A DNA stretch of 64,000 bases, from assembly GCF_016127915.1 (NCBI RefSeq), contig NZ_CP066059.1:1012001-1076000 (forward strand). The letters run 5' to 3'. The notes beneath the pieces are model-generated. The model was not told where the DNA came from. It ran no database searches and saw only the letters and a list, made by a program, of their open reading frames with translations. The DNA comes from Streptococcus oralis (GTDB lineage Bacteria; Bacillota; Bacilli; Lactobacillales; Streptococcaceae). Numbering within the stretch: the stretch's first letter is position 1; each line of letters starts with the position of its first letter. The position numbers and the translations under genes are program-made. Shown one piece after another: positions 46,252-57,186 of this stretch.

Positions 46252-47799
46252 TCAATGTCTAAAATGTCTTACTCCTGTGAAGACCATAGTCAAGCCGTAT
46301 TTATCCGCTGCTTCGATAGATTCTTGGTCACGGACAGATCCACCTGGTTGGATGATGGCTTTGATACCTGCTTTAGCGATTTCTTCCACGTTATCCGCGA
46401 ATGGGAAGAAGGCATCCGAAGCAAGCACAGCGCCATCAAGGCGGTCTTTAGCTTGGTCAATGGCAATACGGACTGAAGCTACACGGTTAGTCTGACCCGG
46501 GCCAACACCAAGTGTCATGTGGTCGTTGGTCACGATGATACCGTTTGATTTCACATACTTGATTGCCTTCCAAGCAAACTCAAGAGCTGTCGCTTCTGTC
46601 TCAGTTGGTTGGCGCTTGGTCACCACTTGCCAGTCAGCTGGGCTTTCTTTCACTACGTCTTGGTTTTGCACGAGGAGTCCACCAACAACACCTGTGTATT
46701 CTGCTTCCACTTCACTGGCATCTTGAGCATCAAATGGCAAGGCAAGGATACGCAAGTTTTTCTTTTTGTTGGTCAAAATGGCTAGCGCTTCATCCGTATA
46801 GCTCGGTGCGATGATGATTTCAAGGAAGACGCCATGCATCTTCTCAGCTGTCGCAGCATCCACCTCACGGTTAAGGACGACAATTCCACCAAAGATAGAC
46901 ACTGGGTCAGACTCATAAGCATAATCCCAAGCAATTTCGATGTCATCAGCTTGACCAATTCCACATGGGTTCATGTGTTTGAGAGCCACAACGGTTGGAC
47001 GGTCTTTGAAATCACGAATGATACGAATCGCCGCATCAGCGTCACGAATATTGTTGAATGACAATTCCTTACCGTTGAGCTGTTTTGCTGAAGCAATCGA
47101 GTAGTCAGTCGGCAAAGCTTTTTGGTAGAAGTCGGCGTCCTGTTGAGGATTTTCCCCATAGCGCATGGCTTGCTTGAGGTCATAGGTCAAAGTGAGTTTT
47201 TCTGGTTTTGCTTCGCCCACTTGAGCTGTGAAGTATTCCGCAATCAAAGCATCATAAGCCGCAGTGTGACGGAAAACCTTGGCTGCCAAACGTTGACGAG
47301 TTTCATAAGTCGTTTCACCATTTGCTGCCAATTCGTCCAAAATCACAGCATAGTCAACAGGGTCTACCACAACCGTCACGCTGGCATGGTTTTTAGCTGC
47401 TGAACGAAGCATAGATGGCCCACCGATATCGATGTTTTCAACCGCATCCGCGTATGTCACGTCTGGTTTGAGGATGGTTTCCTTGAATGGGTAAAGATTT
47501 ACTACAACGAGGTCAATCAATTCGATATTATTGTCCTTAGCTGCTTGAAGATGGCTGTCCAAGTCACGACGAGCCAAGAGCCCACCATGAATATTTGGGT
47601 GAAGGGTCTTGACACGACCGTCCATCATTTCTGGAAAACCAGTCACATCGTCAATAGCAATGGTCTCCACCCCAGCATTGTCAAGGACAACCTTGGTCCC
47701 ACCTGTCGAGATGATATCCCAACCAAGTTTTTTGAGTTCTTGGGCAAATTCAACAATGCCCGCTTTGTCTGAGACGCTGATTAAGGCGCGTTTAGTCAT
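46252..47799 (-). CDS. purH: Bifunctional AICAR transformylase / IMP cyclohydrolase
   Basis: The 515-residue enzyme has an N-terminal MGS-like cyclohydrolase domain (about 1-150; [31 protein letters not shown]) and a C-terminal transformylase domain with the catalytic Lys-His in ALKHMNPCG. It performs the last two steps to IMP. The start at 47799 follows AAAGGAA. It lies 16 bp downstream of purN in the purF-M-N-H unit. Confidence 0.97.
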   Translation of the reverse strand: MTKRALISVSDKAGIVEFAQELKKLGWDIISTGGTKVVLDNAGVETIAIDDVTGFPEMMDGRVKTLHPNIHGGLLARRDLDSHLQAAKDNNIELIDLVVVNLYPFKETILKPDVTYADAVENIDIGGPSMLRSAAKNHASVTVVVDPVDYAVILDELAANGETTYETRQRLAAKVFRHTAAYDALIAEYFTAQVGEAKPEKLTLTYDLKQAMRYGENPQQDADFYQKALPTDYSIASAKQLNGKELSFNNIRDADAAIRIIRDFKDRPTVVALKHMNPCGIGQADDIEIAWDYAYESDPVSIFGGIVVLNREVDAATAEKMHGVFLEIIIAPSYTDEALAILTNKKKNLRILALPFDAQDASEVEAEYTGVVGGLLVQNQDVVKESPADWQVVTKRQPTETEATALEFAWKAIKYVKSNGIIVTNDHMTLGVGPGQTNRVASVRIAIDQAKDRLDGAVLASDAFFPFADNVEEIAKAGIKAIIQPGGSVRDQESIEAADKYGLTMVFTGVRHFRH

Positions 47800-47814
47800 G
47801 TTATTTCCTTTCAT

Positions 47815-48360
47815 TTACTTATCCAACAATTCTCTAATAACTTCTGGATACAACTTGTACTCTGCCTCATGAATACGAGCTTCAAAGCTTTCGATGGTAT
47901 CATCAGCTAGACGTGGAACACGGACTTGTTTGATGACCTTGCCTGTGTCCACACCTGAGTCCACCCAGTGAATGGTCACGCCGCTCTCAGCGACATCAGC
48001 TTTCCAAGCGTCCTCAATCCCATGAGCGCCTGGAAATTCTGGTAGGTAGGCTGGATGAATGTTAATGATCCGACCTTCATAAGCCGACAATAAGGTTGGG
48101 CCGACAATTTTCATATAACCCGCCAAACAAACCAAGTCAATCTGGTGCTCATCCAAGAGTTCGACAAGAGCTGCTTCATAGTCTGCCTTGTTCTCAAACT
48201 CCTTGAGTTCAAAAGCGTAGGATAGGACACCAATCTTTTCTGCCCGCTCTAGCACATAGGCGTCACGATGGTCTGAAAAGACAAACTCCACCGGAAACTC
48301 TTCAGCAATCACCTGAAAATTTGAGCCATTACCAGAGGCAAAAACCGCTATTTTTTTCAT
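47815..48360 (-). CDS. purN: Phosphoribosylglycinamide formyltransferase
   Basis: The 181-residue enzyme begins [16 protein letters not shown] and has the catalytic Asn-His-Asp set in [16 protein letters not shown] and [10 protein letters not shown]. It formylates GAR using 10-formyl-tetrahydrofolate. Its ATG overlaps the purM stop by 4 bp. Confidence 0.97.
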   Translation of the reverse strand: MKKIAVFASGNGSNFQVIAEEFPVEFVFSDHRDAYVLERAEKIGVLSYAFELKEFENKADYEAALVELLDEHQIDLVCLAGYMKIVGPTLLSAYEGRIINIHPAYLPEFPGAHGIEDAWKADVAESGVTIHWVDSGVDTGKVIKQVRVPRLADDTIESFEARIHEAEYKLYPEVIRELLDK

Positions 48361-49379
48361 TTGATGATGACACTTTCGTTTTCTTTCTTAACGATGCGAC
48401 CAATTTCATAGACTGGTTCATCCAACAATTCCTTGACGCGATCTACATTTTCAGGGCTAACTGCAAGCATGAGTCCCACACCCATATTGAAGATTTCAAA
48501 CATTTCTTCATGCTTGATTTCACCGTATTTTTCAAGAGCTTTGAAAATCGGAAGCACTGGAACTTTACTTTCCTCAATTTCAGCAGACAAGTCAGCCGCA
48601 AACATACGAGGAACATTCTCGATAAAACCACCACCTGTGATGTGGGCAATACCGTTGACCAACTCTTCCTTGATGAGTGGCAAGACAGCCTTGACATAGA
48701 TACGAGTCGGCTCAAGTAGGACTTCCTTGAGTTTCTTGCCTTCCAATTCTGGCAAGACTTCCTCACCTGTATAGTCGGCAAAGACACGACGCACGAGTGA
48801 GTAACCATTTGAGTGAATCCCGCTCGAAGCAAGTCCGAGAAGGACATCACCTTCAGCTACTTTTGAACCGTCTATGATTTGAGATTTTTCAGCCACACCG
48901 ACTGCAAAACCAGCCAGATCGTAGTCATCTTCACCATACATACCAGGCATTTCAGCCGTTTCCCCGCCAATGAGGGCGGCGCCTGCCTGCACACAACCTT
49001 CTGCCACACCAGCAACCACTTGTTCTAGTTTAGCTGGTTCATTCTTGCCAGTCGCTACGTAGTCAAGGAAGTAAAGAGGTTCCGCACCTGCAGCGATGAT
49101 GTCATTAACACACATGGCCACACAGTCCTGACCGATGGTATCATGCTTATCGTATTTGATAGCCAGCATGAGCTTGGTTCCGACACCATCAGTCCCTGAG
49201 ATCAAGACCGGCTCTTTGACACCTGTTTTTGAAAGGTCAAACATGCCACCGAAACCACCAAGAGCTCCCATGACACCTGCACGCTCCGTACGAGCCACGT
49301 GCTTTTTGATCCGCTCAACAACTTCATAACCTGCTTCAACATCTACACCAGATTGCGCATAAGCATTTTTATTTGTCAT
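48357..49379 (-). CDS. purM: Phosphoribosylformylglycinamidine cyclo-ligase
   Basis: The 340-residue AIR synthetase begins [20 protein letters not shown] and contains [15 protein letters not shown] and [13 protein letters not shown]. It closes the imidazole ring in the fifth step. The start at 49379 has GGAAGAG upstream. It lies 38 bp after purF and overlaps purN by 4 bp. Confidence 0.97.
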   Translation of the reverse strand: MTNKNAYAQSGVDVEAGYEVVERIKKHVARTERAGVMGALGGFGGMFDLSKTGVKEPVLISGTDGVGTKLMLAIKYDKHDTIGQDCVAMCVNDIIAAGAEPLYFLDYVATGKNEPAKLEQVVAGVAEGCVQAGAALIGGETAEMPGMYGEDDYDLAGFAVGVAEKSQIIDGSKVAEGDVLLGLASSGIHSNGYSLVRRVFADYTGEEVLPELEGKKLKEVLLEPTRIYVKAVLPLIKEELVNGIAHITGGGFIENVPRMFAADLSAEIEESKVPVLPIFKALEKYGEIKHEEMFEIFNMGVGLMLAVSPENVDRVKELLDEPVYEIGRIVKKENESVIIK

Positions 49380-49417
49380 CTTCTCTTCCTTTCCTTTCAT
49401 GGAGAGTCTTTATCCGT

Positions 49418-50860
49418 CTATTTGTAAAAACTGATCTTGTCATCCAAACTTCTACGATAGTCTTCTTCATAGTCGTAGAGAGGCGTTGGGTAGTCACCGT
49501 CAAAGTAAGCGACACAGAGACCACCATTCGGCGCATCTGTTTCAATCCCAATGGATTCAATCAAGCCATCAATCGAAAGATAGGTCAGGCTATCCGCACC
49601 AATGATTTGGCAGGTTTCTTCTACCGTATGATTGGCCGCAATCAGCTCCTGACGCGTCTGGATATCAATCCCGTAGAAGCATGGATAAGCTAGCGCAGGA
49701 CTTCCAATGGCAACGTGAACTTCTGTCGCACCTGCTTCTTTCAAAAGCTGAACGATACGGCGAGAGGTTGTCCCACGAACAATGGAATCATCAATCATCA
49801 CCACACGTTTACCTTTGACAACGCCCGAAACAGCAGACAGTTTCATCCGCACCCCTTGCTCTCGCAATTCTTGAGTCGGTTGGATAAAGGTGCGTTGCGT
49901 GTATTGGTTTTTGATGAGACCCATTTCATTTGGCAAACCGGATTCTTCTGCAAATCCCATAGCTGCGCTGAGCGAGGAATTTGGTACACCGACCACAATA
50001 TCCGCTTCGTGCTCAAATTCACGCGCTAGTTGCGCTCCCATTCTCTTACGGGCCGTATGGACATTGACACCATGGATATTGGAGTCAGGGCGAGCAAAAT
50101 AGATATACTCCATAGAACAAATCGCCAACTGGGTATCATTCGTATAACTATCGTACTGGATACCATTGTCATCCACGATTACAATCTCTCCTGGTTTTAC
50201 ATCACGAATCCACTCAGCACCGATGACTTCAAAGGCACAGGTTTCAGACGAAACCACCACCGCTCCGTTTGCCATTTTCCCGATAGAAAGCGGACGGAAG
50301 CCATTAGGATCAAGCGCAGCAATCAACTTGTCCTCAAACAGCAGGATATAAGCAAATCCACCTTTGACGAGACTGAGCGCCTCTTTGATTTTGCCCATCA
50401 AGTTCGGATTGTGACTCCGACGAATGAGGTGGGCCAAGATTTCCGAGTCCGAAGTTGAACTGAAAATAGCTCCTCTTTGTTCCAATTCTTTCTTGAGCGA
50501 TTCGGCATTGGTCAGGTTTCCGTTGTGAGCAAGTCCAAACTGCATATCATGAAAGCGAAAGAGGAAGGGCTGGATATTATCTACAGAAGCTTCGCCAGCA
50601 GTCGCATAACGAACATGCCCAATCGCGCTCGCTCCAGTCAGTTTATCCAAATTAGCTGGATTTCTGAACACTTCTGATAAAAGCCCCATATCACGATGAC
50701 GCTTCAATTGCCCCTGATCATTGGAGAGGATTCCTGCCCCCTCCTGACCACGGTGCTGAAGACTGTGGAGACCAAAATAGGTCAATTTAGCAGCATCTGG
50801 ATGCCCCCAGATACCGAAAACACCACATTCTTCATTAAGAGATTTTACTTCGTATGTCAT
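49418..50860 (-). CDS. purF: Amidophosphoribosyltransferase
   Basis: The 480-residue enzyme has an 11-residue propeptide ending before Cys12 (LNEECGVFG), which becomes the N-terminal nucleophile of the glutaminase domain, and a PRTase domain with VVMIDDSIVRGTTSRRIVQ. It commits PRPP to purine synthesis and is feedback-inhibited by nucleotides in this family. It starts the purF-M-N-H unit. Confidence 0.98.
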   Translation of the reverse strand: MTYEVKSLNEECGVFGIWGHPDAAKLTYFGLHSLQHRGQEGAGILSNDQGQLKRHRDMGLLSEVFRNPANLDKLTGASAIGHVRYATAGEASVDNIQPFLFRFHDMQFGLAHNGNLTNAESLKKELEQRGAIFSSTSDSEILAHLIRRSHNPNLMGKIKEALSLVKGGFAYILLFEDKLIAALDPNGFRPLSIGKMANGAVVVSSETCAFEVIGAEWIRDVKPGEIVIVDDNGIQYDSYTNDTQLAICSMEYIYFARPDSNIHGVNVHTARKRMGAQLAREFEHEADIVVGVPNSSLSAAMGFAEESGLPNEMGLIKNQYTQRTFIQPTQELREQGVRMKLSAVSGVVKGKRVVMIDDSIVRGTTSRRIVQLLKEAGATEVHVAIGSPALAYPCFYGIDIQTRQELIAANHTVEETCQIIGADSLTYLSIDGLIESIGIETDAPNGGLCVAYFDGDYPTPLYDYEEDYRRSLDDKISFYK

Positions 50861-51021
50861 TTTTTATACCTAATTTTTATTTTTGCATCATTCCTTCAGT
50901 AGAGCCGAATGATACGGTAGAAGCTCGTTTCACTCGCAAAATAAAGCATTTGCAATCAACACGAACTAGATCTACATGACTTTTACATTACTGATACTAT
51001 CTATTAGAAAATCTGCAAATC

Positions 51022-54000
51022 TTATTTTCCAGTAAAGTATTTAACCGCCGACGCAAACAGGTGCTGGTCTTTATTGCCTGGGATATTTTGGAAAAGACCG
51101 TCTTCATAACGTTCTGAGTGTCCCATTTTACCGATGATTTGGCCGTTCTTGCTGGTAATTCCTTCGATGGCATTTACAGAACCATTTGGATTGTACTTAG
51201 AATCCATGCTTGGTTTGCCGTCAAAGTCAACGTATTGGCTGAAGATTTGACCATTGTCACGGAGCTCTGCAAATTCCTCAGCCGTCACAACAAACTTTCC
51301 TTCACCGTGCGACACTGGAATGGCATGGATATCGCCCACTTGCACTCCAGCCAACCACGGTGAGTTGGTATTGGCAATCCGAGTTTCCACCATCTTGGCC
51401 ACGTGCTGGTTGGCATCATTGTAGAAAAGGGTTGGGCTAGTACTGCTGGCATCCTCGAAGTTACCGTATGGAAGAAGACCTGATTTGACAAGAGCTTGGA
51501 ATCCATTACAGATACCAATAATCAAGCCACCACGAGCGATAAAGCCATCAATAGCCACACGCACTTTTTCATTGAGCAGGATATTGACAATAAACTTAGC
51601 TGATCCATCTGGCTCATCCGCAGCTGAGAAACCACCCGCGAAGAAAAGGATATTAGCCTTGCCGATATTGTCAACCATAGTTTCAACTGACTTGACAATA
51701 GCCTCTTCATTCAAGGTCACGAATGGCACCAAGTTAATCTCTGCACCTTCTTTTTCAAAGGCCTTGGCTGAATCATATTCCGAGTTGGTTCCTGGGAAGA
51801 CTGGGATGTAAACCACTGGTTTTTCAATAGTTTCTTTAGCTTTAATGACTATCTCAGAAGCGATAGCTGGCACTGCTTCCAGTTCTTTTGCTTGAGCAAA
51901 TTCAGTTGGGTAAACTTCTTCCAATGTCCCTTGGAAGGCACTGTCAAGCTTGTGTCCATCTAGCTTCACACCGTTGACAAGGAGTGTAAAGTTGGCACTT
52001 GTTTGTCCAATCTTCTCCACTCCAACGATTTCTTCAGCCGAGGTGAAGACAAATCCACCTAATTGAGCTGTCAAAGCCGTTTCAAGTTCAGGCAAGGTTA
52101 CCTCTGCACCGATATGATTTCCAAAGGTAGCAAGAGCCAAGCTTTCAAGGACACCACCGTATTTAACAGCTGATGCAGATGTCACTTTGTGGTCAGCTTG
52201 GATGGCTTCAAATTGAGCAAGGTTTTTCTTAATCAAATCAAAGTCGATATCAGCAGAAAGAGCTTGACCTGGGATGTAGTAGATATTTTCACCAGCAGTC
52301 TTGAACTCAGGAGAGAGCACCTTACGGCTATCTGCTGTCGTTACCCCAAAGGCAACCAAGGTTGGTGGCACCGTCAATTCTTCAAATGTACCAGACATAG
52401 AGTCCTTACCACCAATAGATGGCAAGCCAAGTTGGATTTGTGCCTCGATAGAGCCTAGAAGGGCTGCTACTGGCTGACCGAAACGCTCTGCTTGTTTATC
52501 CATTCGCTCAAAATACTCTTGGTAAGAGAATCGAGCCTTAGACCAGTTGGCGCCAGCAGCAACCAAACGAGCAGTTGCTTCGATAACCGCATAAGCAGCG
52601 CCATGATATGGAGACCATTCTGCCACATAAGGGTTAAATCCTTGAGCCATGACAGAAGCAGTATGCGTTACACCATGTTGAACTGGCAATTTCTGAACAG
52701 AAGCTTCAGTCGGTGTGAGTTGGTAACGACCGCCAAGTGGGTGATTGACTGTTGAACGACCAACAGAGCTATCAAAGATGGTCTGCAAGCCTTTTTGACT
52801 TGCATGGTTGATGTCAGATAGTACCGCAAGAGTATCAGCTTCAAGGGCTTCAGTACTTGTCTTGCGCTCTTCTGGGAGTTTGACATCCTTGTCCACAACC
52901 TTGGTATCGACAACGACACGCACACCATTGGTATCAAGGAAACTGCGTTCCAAGTCGACAATCGTTTCACCATTCCAGTGCATGACTAGATTTGGTTTTT
53001 CAGTCACTGTCGCAACCACAACAGCGTCAATATTTTCTTTGTTACATTCTGCAACGAAGGCATCTACATCCTCAGGATGAACCACCACAGCCATCCGTTC
53101 TTGTGATTCTGAGATGGCAATTTCGGTTCCATTCAAGCCTTGGTATTTAAGAGGAACCTTGTTGAGGTCTATTTCAAGACCGTCTGCCAATTCACCGATA
53201 GCTACACAGACACCACCTGCACCAAAGTCGTTAGATTTCTTGATAAGACGAGTGACAGCGCCATTACGGAAAAGACGTTGAATCTTGCGTTCTTCGATGG
53301 CATTCCCTTTTTGAACCTCTGCTCCAGCAGTCTCTACAGACTCAACTGTTTGAACCTTAGAAGAACCTGTCGCACCACCGACACCATCACGGCCAGTCTT
53401 ACCACCGAGGAGGATAATGACATCTCCCGCTTCCGGTTTTTCACGAACCACATTTTCCTTTGGAGCTGCACCAACAACGGCACCCAACTCCATGCGTTTA
53501 GCTACAAAGCCCGGGTGGAAGTACTCACGAACGTAAGTCGTCGCAAGACCAATTTGGTTCCCATATGAAGAATAACCATGAGCCGCTGTTTTCGAAATGA
53601 CTTGTTGTGGCAATTTCCCAGCACGAGTTTCTGAAATCGGAGCTGTAATATCACCTGCACCTGAGATACGCATAGCTTGGTAGACATAAGAACGCCCTGA
53701 CAATGGGTCACGAATAGCTCCACCGATACAAGTAGCAGCCCCACCAAATGGCTCAATCTCCGTTGGGTGGTTGTGGGTTTCGTTTTTGAACATGAGGAGC
53801 CAAGATTCCTTGACACCATCAACGTCCACTTCGATTTCAACCGAGCAGGCATTGATTTCGTCAGACACTTCCATATCGTCCAAACGACCATTAGCACGCT
53901 CATAACGACCGAAAATAGTCGCCATATCCATCAAGGTTTGTGGTTTCTCCGAACGTCCCAACTCATCACGCATGGCTAGATACTTGTCATAAGTCGCCTG

Positions 54001-54747
54001 CAATTGCTTTTGAAATTTAGAAGCTGAGAAATCAATCTGTTTCAACTCTGTCTCAAAAGTCGTGTGACGGCAGTGGTCAGACCAATAAGTGTCCAAAACC
54101 TTGAGCTCCGTCTCAGTCGGCACGCGCCCGATTGACTTGAAGTAGTCTTGGATAAAGAGCAAATCATCCACTTCCATGGCCATCCCTTGCTCGGCCTTGT
54201 AGCGGGCAAAGTCTTCTGCTGTATAGCTTTCAAAGAAATTCAATTTCGGAATGGTCTTGTCTGACTCTGAAAATTCCTGCTTGGCAATCCCTGTCGTGAT
54301 GTCCTTGAAACGAGAATCTACTGGATTAAGCAGATAGTTCTTGACAGCGTCCAACTCCGTTGTATCAATATCTTTATTAACCAAGTAAAGTTGAGCTATG
54401 TTGACCGTCACATCACTCGAACTTCCCAGTAAAAGCAAGGCTTCTTGTGACGAAGCTGCACGCTGGTCAAACTGCCCTGGCAGGCTTTCAATGGCAAAGA
54501 AAGCATAGTTAGCAAGATCAGCCTGCACAGCCGATTCGTCCAATACATGGTCTGTCACCTGCTCAGAGAAGATATGTTTTTCTGCAGGCGCAAACAAGTT
54601 CTCTGCCAAGTCAAAGACATCATAAACTTGCACGATGCGAATACTTTTCAAGCTTGAAAGTCCCAAGTTGTGCTGGAGCTCTCTCACCAAACTCTCTGAC
54701 TTGACCTGAAAATCAGCCTTTTTTTCAACAAAAATACGTTTATTCAT
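51022..54747 (-). CDS. purL: Phosphoribosylformylglycinamidine synthase (single-chain)
   Basis: The 1241-residue fused enzyme has an N-terminal PurS-like part, two AIRS-type synthetase halves (LLMFKNETHNHPTEIEPFGG in the first) and a C-terminal glutaminase domain with Cys in IIGICNGFQALVKSG and His-Glu in PVSHGEGKF. It makes FGAM in the fourth step. The long, single-chain form is typical of streptococci; Bacilli more often use separate PurS, PurQ and PurL. A 160-bp gap to purF shows no clear promoter. Confidence 0.97.
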   Translation of the reverse strand: MNKRIFVEKKADFQVKSESLVRELQHNLGLSSLKSIRIVQVYDVFDLAENLFAPAEKHIFSEQVTDHVLDESAVQADLANYAFFAIESLPGQFDQRAASSQEALLLLGSSSDVTVNIAQLYLVNKDIDTTELDAVKNYLLNPVDSRFKDITTGIAKQEFSESDKTIPKLNFFESYTAEDFARYKAEQGMAMEVDDLLFIQDYFKSIGRVPTETELKVLDTYWSDHCRHTTFETELKQIDFSASKFQKQLQATYDKYLAMRDELGRSEKPQTLMDMATIFGRYERANGRLDDMEVSDEINACSVEIEVDVDGVKESWLLMFKNETHNHPTEIEPFGGAATCIGGAIRDPLSGRSYVYQAMRISGAGDITAPISETRAGKLPQQVISKTAAHGYSSYGNQIGLATTYVREYFHPGFVAKRMELGAVVGAAPKENVVREKPEAGDVIILLGGKTGRDGVGGATGSSKVQTVESVETAGAEVQKGNAIEERKIQRLFRNGAVTRLIKKSNDFGAGGVCVAIGELADGLEIDLNKVPLKYQGLNGTEIAISESQERMAVVVHPEDVDAFVAECNKENIDAVVVATVTEKPNLVMHWNGETIVDLERSFLDTNGVRVVVDTKVVDKDVKLPEERKTSTEALEADTLAVLSDINHASQKGLQTIFDSSVGRSTVNHPLGGRYQLTPTEASVQKLPVQHGVTHTASVMAQGFNPYVAEWSPYHGAAYAVIEATARLVAAGANWSKARFSYQEYFERMDKQAERFGQPVAALLGSIEAQIQLGLPSIGGKDSMSGTFEELTVPPTLVAFGVTTADSRKVLSPEFKTAGENIYYIPGQALSADIDFDLIKKNLAQFEAIQADHKVTSASAVKYGGVLESLALATFGNHIGAEVTLPELETALTAQLGGFVFTSAEEIVGVEKIGQTSANFTLLVNGVKLDGHKLDSAFQGTLEEVYPTEFAQAKELEAVPAIASEIVIKAKETIEKPVVYIPVFPGTNSEYDSAKAFEKEGAEINLVPFVTLNEEAIVKSVETMVDNIGKANILFFAGGFSAADEPDGSAKFIVNILLNEKVRVAIDGFIARGGLIIGICNGFQALVKSGLLPYGNFEDASSTSPTLFYNDANQHVAKMVETRIANTNSPWLAGVQVGDIHAIPVSHGEGKFVVTAEEFAELRDNGQIFSQYVDFDGKPSMDSKYNPNGSVNAIEGITSKNGQIIGKMGHSERYEDGLFQNIPGNKDQHLFASAVKYFTGK

Positions 54748-54803
54748 CAATTCTTATTCCTTTATTTCAGCTCTTGCAATGTTCACAAATGACCTTGAAG
54801 GTG

Positions 54804-54880
54804 TTATTTTAAACCTTGCAACTTTTCCCAGACAATCTCGTAGACGTCTGTTAATTCTCCTAAGCCACGACGGAGTGAAA
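54804..54880 (-). pseudogene. Second copy of the purC 3' end
   Basis: The minus strand reads [20 protein letters not shown] then LK and TAA. The intact purC ends [20 protein letters not shown] then LK. At the DNA level there are many synonymous differences, so the two copies come from diverged alleles. Between them (54881-54948) lies a hairpin AAAAGGTC-TGGGG-GACCTTTT and no gene. Confidence 0.88.
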
Positions 54881-54948
54881 AGGTCTGGGGGACCTTTTCA
54901 GCCTGAGTCCTTACATCTGAAAGACGAAGGTTTTCCGTTTATAACAGT

Positions 54949-55656
54949 TTATTTCAAAGCCTGCAATTTCTCCCAAACAATCTCGTAGACGTCAGTCAAT
55001 TCACCTAGTCCTCTACGGAAAACATCCTTATCCATATGGTTACCATCAGCATCCCACAAACGGCAGTTATCTGGCGAAAATTCGTCTGCCAAGATAATCT
55101 TGCCATCCTTATCAAAACCGAACTCTAGCTTAAAGTCAATCAACTTGAGACCAATCTCAGCAAACCAAGCTTTCAATAGTTCATTGATACGACGCGTTTC
55201 TTCCTTCAAGTAAGCAATCTGCTGGTCATCCGCAATTTTAAGGAATCTCACATGCTCGTCATTGATAAAGGGATCATCCAAATCATCATTTTTATAGTAA
55301 AATTCGACAATTGGAGTCTCAAATGCGATACCTTCTTCTACGCCAAAACGTTTTGAAAAGGAACCAGCCGTGTAGTTGCGGAGCACAACTTCCAAAGGAA
55401 TAATCTCAACCTTTTTATTGAGCTGTTCCGTGTCCGAAATTTTCTCCACAAAGTGAGTCGCTACACCAGCCGCATTTAATTTCTCAAAAATAAAAGATGA
55501 AATCTGATTATTTAACACTCCCTTACCCGCAATCTGCTCCTTCTTGACACCGTTGAAGGCAGTTGCCTGGTCCTTGTAAGTTGAAATAATGAGATTTTCA
55601 TCCTCAGTTGTATAGATATCCTTGGCTTTTCCCGAATAGATCAGTTGTTTTGACAT
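54949..55656 (-). CDS. purC: SAICAR synthetase
   Basis: The 235-residue enzyme begins [20 protein letters not shown] and contains [15 protein letters not shown] and [20 protein letters not shown] motifs. It couples aspartate to CAIR in the seventh step. The start at 55656 gives the usual family length. It is the first pur gene, with its own promoter downstream of comB. Confidence 0.97.
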   Translation of the reverse strand: MSKQLIYSGKAKDIYTTEDENLIISTYKDQATAFNGVKKEQIAGKGVLNNQISSFIFEKLNAAGVATHFVEKISDTEQLNKKVEIIPLEVVLRNYTAGSFSKRFGVEEGIAFETPIVEFYYKNDDLDDPFINDEHVRFLKIADDQQIAYLKEETRRINELLKAWFAEIGLKLIDFKLEFGFDKDGKIILADEFSPDNCRLWDADGNHMDKDVFRRGLGELTDVYEIVWEKLQALK

Positions 55657-55688
55657 TTTAAAGTTCGCCTTTCGTTTTACTTGAGCAC

Positions 55689-55734
55689 ATTCTACCACAA
55701 AAGCATGAAAAATTCAAGGTTTTTACGAATAAAT
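55689..55734 (-). promoter_or_regulatory. purC promoter and possible PurBox
   Basis: On the minus strand TTGAAT (55712-55717), a 17-nt spacer and TAGAAT (55689-55694) with an upstream TG form the promoter. Immediately upstream ACGAATAAAT (plus strand, 55725-55734) resembles the PurBox (ACGAACAT-like) bound by PurR in streptococci and lactococci. The PurBox match is imperfect. Confidence 0.5.
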
Positions 55735-55761
55735 AACGTTTTCCTATTTTAAGCATAAAGA

Positions 55762-55793
55762 AAAACTGCAAGATGAACTCTTCTTACAGTTTT
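55762..55793 (-). terminator. comAB terminator
   Basis: Stem AAAACTGCAAGA / TCTTACAGTTTT (one mismatch) has an eight-base loop and is followed on the minus strand by T-rich sequence, about 30 bases after the comB stop. Confidence 0.7.
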
Positions 55794-55824
55794 AAAATCA
55801 TTTATTCTCTGAAAAACACGAATA

Positions 55825-57174
55825 TTACCCTTTATTCAAAAATTGATCCCAAAAATATCGGAGATAGCTTTTCTTCCCTGTGATTAGCGTCAAACGCCCT
55901 TCTGAACCATAGCGAAGACTTTCTGCCTGTTCAGGAGTCAGACTGGTCTCCGCCTCTATTTTAAAGAAATTGCCCTTTTCAGTCTTGGTAGCTGTCGCGT
56001 CAATATTCGTAATCGCAGAAACAAGAACGAGCTCTTTATTACCATCCTTGCTTGTAGTGAAACGGACAGAATCACCGACCTTGAGCCTTGCAACATCTTT
56101 TGAACTGAGATAGGCTGTGAGTTTAGTTTTTCCTTCTTTTTCCAAGGATGGATAGAGTTGGGCTAGCAGGGTTCCTTCTGCGACCATCGTAGATTCACTG
56201 GTCTCAGGATTAAGGTGAAGCACCCCATCCTCACTTGCTGTAATCTTCCCCTTGTCCAGCAGACCTCCTTGAACCTTCTTACCTGATTCCGCCTCCAAAA
56301 TTTTCTGATCTAGAAGAGTTAATTCCTGACCGACTTTAACTAAGTGCTGAGATTTGAGTGATTCCAGTTGACTATCCAGTCCCGTTGCGTGGGCCTGTTG
56401 AGCTCCAGAACCCGCATATTGTACACGATAGGTAGCTAAACTAGACTCTAGTTGGGCAATTTGTGCATCCACTTGCGCAATAACTTGCGATTTAGCTTGC
56501 GGATCTTCTTCACCTTGGTTTTTATAGGTTTGGTAAAAAGAGTAGGCTGCATTTTGACTATCCAGTTGATCTCCCTTTTCAATCGCTGACTTAGCTGTTT
56601 TGTAGTCTCGGATTTTTTCCTCTGTTTGACTGATAAGATTGCCAATCTCGGCCTGACTCTGACTTGCTGCCGCATTTTGTGAGGAGATGCTGGCATTTTG
56701 TTGAGAAACATTACTCCTAAGACTACTAGCTTGGCTGAGATAGTCTCGAAACATCTCCTGATAACCAAACTTATCCGCCTCTGGAAATTGATCACTCCCC
56801 TCTTTCAAACTGGATTGCAAATAACCCAACTGCTTTTTTTGATCCTTTAACATCTCCAACTGATTAGCGTATGCTTCAACCTGAACAGCCTCGGCCCCTT
56901 GCTGGTACTGAACGAGTAGATCTCCTTGCTTGACCAACTTGTTTTCTTCCAGATAGTTGGCCACAATGCGTTGATTGCTAGTCGACTGGATATTGGCAAT
57001 GACCCGACTAGGTTCGACAGTGGCTCTAGTAGACAAACTAATCTCTTTCTCTGCAAAAACTGCAAATCCTAACAGAAACACGAACAGAAGTGACATAGGT
57101 AAAATCACCCGACTGGAAAAATTATGGTAACGACGATTATAAAACTCCGCACTTTCTAAAAATTCTGGTTTCAT
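55825..57174 (-). CDS. comB: Competence pheromone export accessory protein
   Basis: The 449-residue membrane-fusion (HlyD-like) protein has one N-terminal transmembrane helix (about 23-42), a long coiled coil (about 100-300, rich in Gln, Ala and Ser) and lipoyl/barrel domains ([16 protein letters not shown] and [12 protein letters not shown]). It works with ComA to export the competence-stimulating peptide. AGAGGAG precedes the ATG, 12 bp after comA. Length equals that of pneumococcal ComB. Confidence 0.96.
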   Translation of the reverse strand: MKPEFLESAEFYNRRYHNFSSRVILPMSLLFVFLLGFAVFAEKEISLSTRATVEPSRVIANIQSTSNQRIVANYLEENKLVKQGDLLVQYQQGAEAVQVEAYANQLEMLKDQKKQLGYLQSSLKEGSDQFPEADKFGYQEMFRDYLSQASSLRSNVSQQNASISSQNAAASQSQAEIGNLISQTEEKIRDYKTAKSAIEKGDQLDSQNAAYSFYQTYKNQGEEDPQAKSQVIAQVDAQIAQLESSLATYRVQYAGSGAQQAHATGLDSQLESLKSQHLVKVGQELTLLDQKILEAESGKKVQGGLLDKGKITASEDGVLHLNPETSESTMVAEGTLLAQLYPSLEKEGKTKLTAYLSSKDVARLKVGDSVRFTTSKDGNKELVLVSAITNIDATATKTEKGNFFKIEAETSLTPEQAESLRYGSEGRLTLITGKKSYLRYFWDQFLNKG

Positions 57175-57186
57175 CTTCTCCTCTTT

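Noticed and set aside
55724..55731. Perfect TACGAATA (combox) on the plus strand upstream of purC
   Set aside because: It faces comB on the wrong strand with no gene to drive. It is better explained as part of a PurBox-like site for the minus-strand purC promoter.
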